A stretch of DNA of 17,892 nucleotides, taken from an uncultured Verrucomicrobiota bacterium. GTDB taxonomy: Bacteria; Verrucomicrobiota; Kiritimatiellia; RFP12; UBA1067. The stretch spans positions 1 to 17,892 of the forward strand of contig CALYRV010000027.1 in the NCBI GenBank assembly GCA_945483525.1. The letters are read 5' to 3'. The notes beneath the pieces are model-generated. The model saw only the letters and a list, made by a program, of their open reading frames with translations. It made no database searches and had not been told where the DNA came from. Positions within the stretch are counted from its first letter, which is position 1, and every line of letters begins with the position of its first letter. The translations under genes were made by a program, and so were the position numbers. Positions 6,355 to 13,291 of this stretch are shown piece by piece.

Positions 6355-7788
6355 TCAGGACACTTTCCAATATCCGGCCTTGCGCGAACCCACGCGCGAA
6401 ACACGGCCGTTTTCACGCAAGGTCCGAATTTTGCGTTCGATTGTGCGCGCATCTACCGATAGAATGTCCGCAATCTCCGACGCAGTAATGTATTTGTCGG
6501 CAATCATATTCTGCAAAATCTGATATTCAATGGAGTCTGAAAATGCGGATTTTATTCCGACAGATTTTTGAGATAATGCGTTATTTATCGGTGAAATATT
6601 ACTGTTTTTGTTGTTCTCAAAATCGTTTTTTGGGGGGATTCTACCGACATTTCTATTGCCCATGGAAAGCAAGGCGTCGGCTTTTTCTCCATAATTGAGA
6701 ATATTTTCAACCCGCTCTTGAATAAACGATTCAATCACATCCAGGCGTTCATCTACAAGATTATAATGCTTATGCCGCTTAAATTTAAATCCTCTCATCA
6801 GAGTCAATTTAGCAAGCAGATCGGATGTTGGTTTCACAGGATACCCCAGCCACTGATCGTAAAGCGCAGGCCCTACTCGGTTAAGATACTTGCGCAAATC
6901 ATCGAATTCATGATACTGCGGCATATCTGGGCGGTACGTTGCAAGCGAGAAGAGTCCATACCCATTATCAAAAATTGGCGCGGCACCGACTATTTCATTC
7001 TTGTCATTATCAATAAGGAATCCAAAATTGCCCATATGCCGATCGGTGTTGAAGATCAACGCGTCAAAAAAGAACACCGGGGCAAATCGTGGATCGGCAA
7101 GTGCGGCTTCCTTGGTGACGACGCGTCCCGCGGGAAGGTACCCATATTTATCACTGGTAAAAAGCGGACATGTCGAACACAAGACCTTCTTATAACGAGA
7201 AAGTCCGTAATTGACGTGGTCAAGTTCCATTCGTTCGGCAATCTGCGCGGCGTAATATTCAGAATACATCTCATAGCCAGCGTTGATTGCACCCTCGGTT
7301 CCGCCTTTATACAACAGAACCTCGCCGTCCACTCTGCGCCAACACTTACGCAGCATTCCATTTGTTGAAAACTCTGGTGAAGAGGTCTGCTTATCTTCTG
7401 GCACGATTCCAAGCCCAGTCAGAGCCAAGGCCGCGATATCCTCTGAAAAATCATTCTCATACAAATTATAATCCTTCCAGCACCCCGTGAAACCATCCTC
7501 AACAATCCAATAGACATCATTGAGCGAAAGCCCGCGGCTGAAGTTAACAATTGCGCGAACATCATCCGATGGAATGCCAAGCTGACGCAAGGCAGACAAC
7601 ATGTATTTCCGCCCGCGCGGAACAGTGCGCGTTGAAATCCACTTCCACAGCGAAGCGTCCGAAACCGAGCCGAACATATCAATTGGCAGAAACTTGCGCT
7701 CGGACTCGTTTGCCGAGAGCACACGGACCCCGCGCGCTCCGGTCCATTCGAAGCGCAGCAACTCTCGATCTCGATGCTTCAGTATCAT
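6355..7788 (-). CDS. HipA-like kinase with C-terminal winged-helix domain
   Basis: A 477-residue protein. The kinase-like middle has a candidate ATP-binding lysine in LLYKGG (about K161), a catalytic loop FNTDRHMGNFGFL (D249, N254) and a metal-binding PIFDNGYGL (D274), all typical of the HipA fold. HipA kinases phosphorylate targets such as a tRNA synthetase and act as persistence toxins. After an Asn/Lys-rich linker (about 385-415), the last ~60 residues (TASEIADILSVDARTIERKI, then GRVSRVGSRKAGYW) form a winged helix-turn-helix, probably DNA-binding. Classic HipA is silenced by a separate HipB; no HipB-like gene is seen, so the fused domain may provide autoregulation. I chose the ATG at 7788 over the TTG at 7794 because AAGGA lies 6 bases before it. 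An extended -10 site lies 20 bases upstream. AT-rich, probably horizontally acquired. The real substrate is unknown. Confidence 0.82.
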   Translation of the reverse strand: MILKHRDRELLRFEWTGARGVRVLSANESERKFLPIDMFGSVSDASLWKWISTRTVPRGRKYMLSALRQLGIPSDDVRAIVNFSRGLSLNDVYWIVEDGFTGCWKDYNLYENDFSEDIAALALTGLGIVPEDKQTSSPEFSTNGMLRKCWRRVDGEVLLYKGGTEGAINAGYEMYSEYYAAQIAERMELDHVNYGLSRYKKVLCSTCPLFTSDKYGYLPAGRVVTKEAALADPRFAPVFFFDALIFNTDRHMGNFGFLIDNDKNEIVGAAPIFDNGYGLFSLATYRPDMPQYHEFDDLRKYLNRVGPALYDQWLGYPVKPTSDLLAKLTLMRGFKFKRHKHYNLVDERLDVIESFIQERVENILNYGEKADALLSMGNRNVGRIPPKNDFENNKNSNISPINNALSQKSVGIKSAFSDSIEYQILQNMIADKYITASEIADILSVDARTIERKIRTLRENGRVSRVGSRKAGYWKVS

Positions 7789-7807
7789 TGCCAATCCTTA
7801 TTGCAAC

Positions 7808-7816
7808 ATTATATCA
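7808..7816 (-). promoter_or_regulatory. Extended -10 promoter for the HipA-like gene
   Basis: TGATATAAT on the minus strand, 20 bases before the ATG at 7788, giving a short leader of about 13 bases that just contains the AAGGA ribosome binding site. No consensus -35 is apparent. The winged-helix domain of the encoded protein could bind near here, but I see no convincing operator palindrome between this site and the start codon. Confidence 0.6.
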
Positions 7817-7882
7817 AATATCCATTGATCATTTGCTAACATTTTGCCCTCTATCAGGTGAAGCCAGAAAGGACAATAAATA

Positions 7883-7939
7883 GGATTATCATAATTCGAG
7901 AAAATCGGTCAGACCGATTTTATCGAATTATGATAATCC
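7883..7939. repeat. 57-base near-perfect palindrome downstream of the transposase gene
   Basis: Two 28-base arms around a single central A at 7911, with one mismatch (7899 against 7923). The outer ends are GGATTATCA and TGATAATCC; the centre is GGTCAGACC. It lies 19 bases beyond the stop of the Y1 transposase gene and would fold into a very stable hairpin in single-stranded DNA. In the transposase mRNA it could also end transcription, since a T/A-rich stretch (TATTTATT) follows on the minus strand. Its core matches the hairpin at the other end of the transposase gene. Confidence 0.9.
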
Positions 7940-7958
7940 CAAGATGCCATTTCCCACA

Positions 7959-8981
7959 TCACGGCTTTCGCATTTTTCGCAGATATCGATAGACCGTTGG
8001 AACGGAACAGCCAACAGCTTCGGCTAGCGCCCGGGCTGATAGATCCGCACCCGAATCAAGCAGCCGCTTGATGTGCGATTCGATATTCGCATTGACCGGG
8101 CGCCCCCTTTTCGCACTCGTGACGACACTATCTTCCACGCCTGCGATCATGCACGCCTCTATCTGCGCAGTAGCTTGTGCGATCATAGCCTCCGTGGTCA
8201 GTGGATCAGCCTCAACGTGAAATCCAGCTCGTCGCTTTTGCGCTATTTCCTTGGCACGTTCAAGCTTGTATTTCTCAAGCAACTCGGCCATCAGGTGCTT
8301 GTGCGCTCCCAATATCTCATCTTTCGTGGCGTCATCACCATAAATTACACGTAGACCGCTTAACGCTATTCCATCTCCCCGTTTCAGTGCTGTAAGACTA
8401 CTCCAGAGATAGCCGTCAAACTCAGAGGTTATTGCAGCGCGAACAGGATTCAAATGTATGTATCCAGCTCGCTTTGCCAAGGCAGTCGACTCGCCCTTCA
8501 CCGGTATATCCTTGTAGACTGAATCCCACATCGTCCCGGAATGCGAATAGCGACGATTATATTCCTGCGTCAGCCATTGCTTAATGACCTTCATAAACTC
8601 ACCGATTTTATACATGCGATCGGTTAGACGCTTGAGTTCGGCTTGCGCGAGGGCATCGTCTTGTGGATGTGACGCACGAAGCATGGCGAGTCGTGCCATA
8701 AGAGCATCGCGACGAGAGGTTCCATAGAGCACACCATATCTACGAACGATCTCGTCCTCGCCTAAGAGTTCAGGGTCTGGCAAATAGGCGAGAAGGTGAA
8801 AATGATTCGTCATGATACACCAAGAGATGAGCTTGATGCCGTGAAATTCCGCTGATCGGAGAATCATCTCCATAAGATCATTGCGCACGTCTTCAGTGAG
8901 GAAGAAGACCTGATGGGCTATGCGGCTCATCAGGTGATGATAGCTATTCGATTCAGTGATGCGATTATTGGAAGCTGACAT
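7959..8981 (-). CDS. REP-associated tyrosine (Y1_Tnp/IS200-like) transposase with C-terminal HTH
   Basis: A 340-residue Y1 transposase. The HUH metal-binding pair is in IMTNHFHLLAYLPDP (H60, H62). The helix FMKVIKQWLTQEYNRRYSHSGTMWDSVY at about 129-156 contains the candidate nucleophile, Y141, and the following YIHLNPVRAAI and YLWSSL are family hallmarks. The length, compared with about 140 residues for IS200 TnpA, and the C-terminal HTH (about 302-337, SARALAEAVGCSVPTVYRYL) fit RAYT-type single-copy transposases rather than classical IS200. These enzymes cut and rejoin single-stranded DNA at hairpins; matching hairpins lie on both sides. The upstream hairpin lies 20-50 bases before the ATG, so the protein might repress its own expression. 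No frame damage was seen, so it may be active. Confidence 0.88.
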   Translation of the reverse strand: MSASNNRITESNSYHHLMSRIAHQVFFLTEDVRNDLMEMILRSAEFHGIKLISWCIMTNHFHLLAYLPDPELLGEDEIVRRYGVLYGTSRRDALMARLAMLRASHPQDDALAQAELKRLTDRMYKIGEFMKVIKQWLTQEYNRRYSHSGTMWDSVYKDIPVKGESTALAKRAGYIHLNPVRAAITSEFDGYLWSSLTALKRGDGIALSGLRVIYGDDATKDEILGAHKHLMAELLEKYKLERAKEIAQKRRAGFHVEADPLTTEAMIAQATAQIEACMIAGVEDSVVTSAKRGRPVNANIESHIKRLLDSGADLSARALAEAVGCSVPTVYRYLRKMRKP

Positions 8982-9000
8982 GTTGAAATTTTATCATAAA

Positions 9001-9031
9001 TTGATAAAATTGGTCAGACCGAAATTATCAA
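9001..9031. repeat. Imperfect hairpin upstream of the transposase gene
   Basis: A 31-base imperfect palindrome centred at 9016. The outer arms TTGATAA and TTATCAA pair fully, then comes an internal A-A mismatch bulge, then T-A, a possible G-T pair, and the perfect core GGTC-A-GACC. It matches the hairpin at 7883-7939 in core sequence and overall shape, and probably marks the left end (5' side of the gene) of the transposase unit. Confidence 0.75.
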
Positions 9032-9072
9032 AATTATCAATTTGCGGATATTCGATCAGTGGGAAGCGTTGC

Positions 9073-10080
9073 TCACTGATTCTGCTCGGATATCAAGGCA
9101 TCGAATTCGGATTGTTCAGGGCCTTCGTTGAAGTAACGATAATTGAGGACCCAGCAAGAGGGATGACGGCGAATGACCCGCTCAAGCACCCCAAGAATCT
9201 CCTTCGTGCGTCCGCGGATATCAACCTTGCCGTCACCAGAGAAAGTGGCAAGCTCCTCGCAACGATACGAACCATCCTTCAACGGACGCGACCAGGCCAC
9301 GATGATCGGCGCGTGCGACTTCGCGGAAAGAAACGCTGGCGCCACAGAAACGCAGATGGGGCGTCCAAGGAACCACACCCAGATCCCGCCGTCCTTGCGA
9401 TTGACGAACTGATCCACGAGCAGACCGACGTCCTTCCCGTCCGCCAACGCCTTCATCAGATGACGGAACGCGCCGTCGACTGGCACAATCTCCTGTCCGA
9501 TCGCCTGCCGCGACCGCATCAACAGCTTCGTCATCGCGTCCGTGCCGATGTTCTTGGCGACGGAAATAATCGGATGCCCTTCCATGACCACCAGCTGCGA
9601 AAGAACCTCCCAGCATCCGAGATGCGCGGACACCGTGATGGACGGCTTGTGCGTCGCGAGGAACTGGCGACAGGGCTCGGTCAGGACGGCGACGGACTTT
9701 GCCCGCTCAAGAGCGTTAACCGAAGTCCAGAAGATATGCGCGATCGTCCGAGACATGTTCCGATAACTGCGGCGGATCACGATCTCCTCACGACGCGTCG
9801 GATCATACTTCAGGTTACGGACATTGAAATCGGGCTGCCAGTGTCCGGGCCGAAGCTCAGGCCCCTTACCGCGGATAATCCGCAGATTCAAAAGCGAAAG
9901 CTTGCGTCCGCGCGTATCCAGCCAATAATAAGCGGCGCTAATCAGATCGCAGATAAGGAAAAGCACCCGATGCGGCACATGAGCGAACACCAGCCATGCA
10001 ATACCGATGCCTACCCAGGCGAACGGCTTGACGATCACGTGCTTGATACGCTTGCGGAGAAATACCGTCTCGTGCTTCAC
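9073..10080 (-). CDS. LpxL/HtrB-family lipid A acyltransferase-like protein
   Basis: A 335-residue member of the bacterial lipid A acyltransferase family. The catalytic HX4E motif is present in VSAHLGCWEVL (H153, E158). LLVDQFVNRKDGG and FLGRPICVS at about 217-245 match the family's acceptor region. The N-terminus (about residues 18-52) is hydrophobic and would anchor it at the cytoplasmic face of the inner membrane. Family members add secondary acyl chains to lipid A; here, inside a polysaccharide cluster, the acceptor could be another glycolipid. The start is a GTG whose TGA is the stop codon of the upstream gene (GTGA overlap), with a strong GGGGAGG before it. It is the last gene of the right-hand sugar unit. 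The family is clear, the acceptor unknown. Confidence 0.88.
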   Translation of the reverse strand: MKHETVFLRKRIKHVIVKPFAWVGIGIAWLVFAHVPHRVLFLICDLISAAYYWLDTRGRKLSLLNLRIIRGKGPELRPGHWQPDFNVRNLKYDPTRREEIVIRRSYRNMSRTIAHIFWTSVNALERAKSVAVLTEPCRQFLATHKPSITVSAHLGCWEVLSQLVVMEGHPIISVAKNIGTDAMTKLLMRSRQAIGQEIVPVDGAFRHLMKALADGKDVGLLVDQFVNRKDGGIWVWFLGRPICVSVAPAFLSAKSHAPIIVAWSRPLKDGSYRCEELATFSGDGKVDIRGRTKEILGVLERVIRRHPSCWVLNYRYFNEGPEQSEFDALISEQNQ

Positions 10081-11126
10081 CTATACACCTCCCCGCCCCA
10101 TTCATAGGATTCCGAACTCGGTCCGCCGAATGTCGTCTCGGCAATGTACCGCAACACTCTCGCGGCGTTGAAAAGCGCATGATAACGCGCGCGACCGGCG
10201 GACGCGATACGCCGGGCCGCTTCGGGATTGGACGCGTAGCGGACGACCTTCTCCGCAAGGTCAGCGGCATCAGTGAAGAACACCGCCTCCTCATCAGAAC
10301 GGAAAAACGCGTCATAACCGCTCTTCGCGGAGATGAACGTCAGGATTCCACGGCCCATCAGATGCGCAAGTCGGTCGGACGAATACCACTTCCAACCCTC
10401 GACGCGGTTGAGCGAAAGTGCCATCCGGCTTGAGAGCAACGCCTGCTCGTAGTTCGCCCCGGAAATCGCGGGGCGTCCGCAGGTGCCGAAAACCCCCAGA
10501 CGCACCTTCGATTCGATCTGGGGTAGTAGCTCGCGAATCAGCGCAATACGCTCGTCATTCGGTCCGTCATGTCCCGCAAAGAACACATCATACGCGCAAT
10601 CCGACTTCCTCGAAACATCCTCGTTCTCCATCACCGGATCGCACATGTTCGGCAGGAATCCGACGATGTTCTTCCCTGTCGTCCACTCCTTCAGCTTCTC
10701 ACCTGCCGTCGTCACGAAGATCGCGTCGCAGGAATCCATGCGTTCAACGATCTGTCCCACCGTGTGCGGCTGCCAGATCGGATCGACGTTGATATGCACG
10801 AGCTTCGTCTCCGGCAGCTCCGCACGGATCTTCGCCAGCGTCGCGTTCGTGACATAGTCACAATGTCCGATCAGCACGAGATCGGGACGGAAGTTACGGC
10901 AGGTCTTCACCAACCGACGATTCATCATCGCCGCGCCGATATTACGCAGAAAACCGAGCGGCGCGAGAAACCGCGTAATATCGCGCTCGGAGAAAGTCAT
11001 CACCCGCCAGTTGTTGCGGATCGCGCCGCAAACGAAACGATAGCCCTGCCCTTCCCGTCCCGCGCCGTAACGCCGGATCTGAAAGTTGTCCACGACCAGA
11101 AGCCGCAGCTGACGGTCAGGCATCAT
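10077..11126 (-). CDS. CgeB-like / family 1-type glycosyltransferase
   Basis: A 349-residue GT-B type protein. The N-terminal half contains FRPDLVLIGHCDYV and LVHINVDPIWQP, as in the DUF3880-like part of CgeB proteins. The C-terminal half has YDVFFAGHDGPNDERI, then YEQALLSSRMALSLNRVEGWKWYSSDRLAHLMGRGILTF split over about 228-266, and DLAEKVVRYASNPEAARRIA, as in Glyco_trans_1_2. Such enzymes transfer sugars in the cytoplasm; the donor is not predictable. The start shares ATGA with the stop of the upstream glycosyltransferase (a second ATG follows directly), and its stop shares GTGA with the acyltransferase, so it is tightly embedded in an operon. It belongs to the same broad family as the partial gene at the left edge. 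Confidence 0.82.
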   Translation of the reverse strand: MMPDRQLRLLVVDNFQIRRYGAGREGQGYRFVCGAIRNNWRVMTFSERDITRFLAPLGFLRNIGAAMMNRRLVKTCRNFRPDLVLIGHCDYVTNATLAKIRAELPETKLVHINVDPIWQPHTVGQIVERMDSCDAIFVTTAGEKLKEWTTGKNIVGFLPNMCDPVMENEDVSRKSDCAYDVFFAGHDGPNDERIALIRELLPQIESKVRLGVFGTCGRPAISGANYEQALLSSRMALSLNRVEGWKWYSSDRLAHLMGRGILTFISAKSGYDAFFRSDEEAVFFTDAADLAEKVVRYASNPEAARRIASAGRARYHALFNAARVLRYIAETTFGGPSSESYEWGGEVYR

Positions 11127-12187
11127 ACGCCCAGTACCTCCAGGATGTCCGCCAACTGACGGCGGATCACGCTCATGGCAAGCTCACGCTCGAACCACTC
11201 GCGCGCGGCGGTGAAATACGCGTCACGATTCGTCCAGTCGGCGCGATACTCCTCAACCGCCTTGACCAACGCCGCGGCATCACCGGCGGGGATGAACTTG
11301 ATCGACTTGCAGTCCTTCGCGCTCGGCGGATAACCGGTGCAGAACTCGTTGATCGTAGGCCGCGCACAGGCCATGCACTCGTAAACTTTATTGCCAATTA
11401 CGCGGGCGGCCTTGGCGGTGGTGCCGAAAACACCGAGCACGACATCATGCGCGGCAATGACCGCCGGCACCTGGACATAAGGGACCTTATCGAGAAAACG
11501 CACATTCTTGATGCCGGACGCCTTCGCCTCCGTCGCCGCTTTGTACGCCCCCCAGCCGAGGAAATCCCACTGAATCGGCAGATCCTGCGTCATCCGCGCC
11601 GCCTCAACGATGAATTCGGTTCCGTGCAGCGGCAAATAAGCGCCGTGATAAAGGACGTGGAAGAGTCCGTCGGACGGCGGCAATGTCTCTGGTTGCGGGT
11701 TGAAGACCGACTCGTCCGTACCCGTCAGCAGCACCCGCATCTTCTCGCGCGGAACATCAAGATACTCCGCGGCGAAATCGACGTGGCAGCTGGTGTCCCA
11801 GGTAACGAGGTCCGGCATCGCCATCAGCCGCTTCTCGAGTTTCAGCAGCCGCTTCGCGCGCGACTCCTCCGCCTTCCACTTCTTCTGCTCGAGCACCTTC
11901 TTGTCCCAAGCCGAAATCATCGGATCGAACAGCACCTTGATCCCGCGCTTATGCGCCCAGCGGCAGGCCGCGGCAATGTCACGCTGACGCGCCACCGGTA
12001 CCCAGACGAGGTCCGGTTTCGGACGACTGTCGAGTCCGCGGAAGAACGCCTCCACGTCCCCGAACCGCGGCCAAACCTTCACGAAGAAGAAGTCGACCTC
12101 CCAGCCGAGTTCCTTGAACAGCGAGATGTACACGCGGTTGCGCGAATAACCGGGATCAAACCGACCCCACCACAGGACACGCTTCAT
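11123..12187 (-). CDS. Glycosyltransferase, GT-B fold (family 4-like)
   Basis: A 354-residue glycosyltransferase beginning MKRVLWWGRFDPGYSRNRVY. The N-terminal acceptor domain includes PDLVWVPVARQRD and a basic helix rich in Lys, Arg and Glu at about 95-120, which could contact the membrane. The C-terminal donor domain has HVLYHGAYLPLHGTEFIVEAA at about 167-187 and VIGNKVYECMACARPTI at about 253-269, whose Glu sits where GT4 enzymes bind the nucleotide sugar. It is translationally coupled at both ends by ATGA: upstream to UDP-galactopyranose mutase and downstream to the CgeB-like gene. The direct coupling to Glf makes galactofuranose transfer an attractive but unproven role. Confidence 0.85.
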   Translation of the reverse strand: MKRVLWWGRFDPGYSRNRVYISLFKELGWEVDFFFVKVWPRFGDVEAFFRGLDSRPKPDLVWVPVARQRDIAAACRWAHKRGIKVLFDPMISAWDKKVLEQKKWKAEESRAKRLLKLEKRLMAMPDLVTWDTSCHVDFAAEYLDVPREKMRVLLTGTDESVFNPQPETLPPSDGLFHVLYHGAYLPLHGTEFIVEAARMTQDLPIQWDFLGWGAYKAATEAKASGIKNVRFLDKVPYVQVPAVIAAHDVVLGVFGTTAKAARVIGNKVYECMACARPTINEFCTGYPPSAKDCKSIKFIPAGDAAALVKAVEEYRADWTNRDAYFTAAREWFERELAMSVIRRQLADILEVLGV

Positions 12188-13263
12188 TTCGTCCCTCCTT
12201 CTGCGATCTCCAGCGCTTTCGCGACGGACTGATCCATGTCGTAGTAACGATACTCTCCGAGCCGTCCCCCGATGATCAGATTCGGATAACGCCCGGCCAC
12301 CTGGCGATACTGCTCCAGCAATGCCGCGGACTCCGGACTGTTAATCGGGTAATAGGGCTCGTCGCCGGACTTCCACGCCTGCGGGAACTCGCGCGTGATC
12401 ACCGTCTTCGCGACCTTGGGCGTCTGCTCGGGATGATAATGACGGAATTCGTGAATACGCGTATATGGCACCTCGACCTCGGCGTAATTAACCACCGACG
12501 TCCCCTGATAATCGGCGAGGTCGAGCGTCTCCGTCTCGAAACGCAGACTGCGCCAGGGTAACGGACCGTACTTATAGCCGAAAAGCGCGTCGATAGGTCC
12601 GGAATAATAAACGCGACATCCCGAGCCGAAGTCGAAGTCCGACAGCCGGACCTCCTCATTGCAACGGACCGTGATGTTTGGATGGTCAAGCAGCCGCTCG
12701 AAAAGACGGTTATAGCCGTCGGACGGGATACCCTGCCAGTAGTCGTTGAAATAATTGGTGTCGTAGTTGTTCCGCACCGGCACGCGCTTGATAATGCCGG
12801 GGTCGATCTCCTCCGGCGGCCGACCCCACTGCTTCGAGGTGTAACCGCGGAAAAAAGCGTCGAAGATCGCCTGCCGGCGCTCGTCCGTGAGGAACGAGTC
12901 GAGTTCGGACGGCTTCAGCTCCACGCCGAAGAACTTGTTGATCAGCGTGAGACCCAGCGGGAGATGATAGACCCTGCCCTTGTAACAGGCGAGGACCTTA
13001 TGCTGATAACCGTTGAACTCGGTGAAGCGGCGGATGAAGTCCCAGACGCGGCGGTTATGCGTATGGAAGATGTGGCTGCCGTAGATATGGACTTCGATTC
13101 CGGTCTCTTCGTCGATGCGGCAGCGGACGTTGCCGCCGACCACCGGACGCTTCTCCAGCACCAGGACCTTCTGTCCCTTCTCCGCACACACCCGCGCCAC
13201 CGTGCATCCCCAGATGCCGGCTCCCGCCACGATCACGTCCGCACCCTCTTTCAAATTCTCCAT
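12184..13263 (-). CDS. glf: UDP-galactopyranose mutase
   Basis: A 359-residue flavoprotein that interconverts UDP-galactopyranose and UDP-galactofuranose, the donor for galactofuranose in surface glycans. VIVAGAGIWGCTVARV at about 10-25 is the FAD-binding GxGxxG segment. VLVLEKRPVVGGN follows, and HIYGSHIFHTHNRRVWDF (59-76) is the family signature around the active site. RNNYDTNYFNDYWQGIPSDGY, spread over about 165-185, and the C-terminal LGEYRYYDMDQSVAKAL are also typical. I chose the ATG at 13263. The frame is open back to 13632, but those codons are antiframe to the upstream GT10 gene, add no known domain and push the FAD site far from the N-terminus. GGAG precedes the ATG by about 9 bases, and a promoter-like site lies 20 bases upstream. 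The stop overlaps the next gene by ATGA. Confidence 0.96.
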   Translation of the reverse strand: MENLKEGADVIVAGAGIWGCTVARVCAEKGQKVLVLEKRPVVGGNVRCRIDEETGIEVHIYGSHIFHTHNRRVWDFIRRFTEFNGYQHKVLACYKGRVYHLPLGLTLINKFFGVELKPSELDSFLTDERRQAIFDAFFRGYTSKQWGRPPEEIDPGIIKRVPVRNNYDTNYFNDYWQGIPSDGYNRLFERLLDHPNITVRCNEEVRLSDFDFGSGCRVYYSGPIDALFGYKYGPLPWRSLRFETETLDLADYQGTSVVNYAEVEVPYTRIHEFRHYHPEQTPKVAKTVITREFPQAWKSGDEPYYPINSPESAALLEQYRQVAGRYPNLIIGGRLGEYRYYDMDQSVAKALEIAEGGTK

Positions 13264-13282
13264 ATTCCGTCTCTCCGCTCGG

Positions 13283-13291
13283 ATTATACCA
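13283..13291 (-). promoter_or_regulatory. Extended -10 promoter for glf, overlapping the upstream stop codon
   Basis: TGGTATAAT on the minus strand: a perfect TATAAT with an extended TG. The TAA inside it is the stop codon of the GT10 gene, so the hexamer doubles as a translation stop. It lies 20 bases before the glf ATG, giving a leader of about 13 bases. No clear -35 was seen. It would give glf and the genes after it a supply of transcript separate from the upstream sugar genes. Confidence 0.5.

Larger units (their letters stand above)
7883..9031 (-). mobile_element. REP-associated Y1 (RAYT) transposase unit with hairpins at both ends
   Basis: A unit of about 1.15 kb: one Y1 transposase gene flanked by hairpins that share the core GGTCAGACC. 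A 27-base window centred on each core (7898-7924 and 9003-9029) is identical at 23 positions and lies in the same orientation. IS200/IS605-like and RAYT enzymes recognise subterminal hairpins of this type as single strands, so the ends are assigned from the outermost paired bases. I see no target-site duplication, which fits the family. Exact cleavage points cannot be read by eye. Confidence 0.65.

Noticed and set aside
8988..8996. TGATAAAAT on the minus strand as a promoter for the transposase
   Set aside because: It would start transcription at the ATG itself, leaving no leader, and the A/T-rich hairpin context makes such a match likely by chance.
9055..9080. Inverted repeat ATCAGTG/CACTGAT over the stop of the acyltransferase gene as a terminator
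   Set aside because: Only 7 paired bases with a 12-base loop, and no T-run follows on the minus strand; too weak to call.
8956..10107. Plus-strand open frame (383 codons) over the acyltransferase
   Set aside because: Antisense to a well-supported LpxL-family gene, no motif, composition of a shadow frame. The same applies to the plus-strand frames over the GT10, FdtB and dehydrogenase genes.
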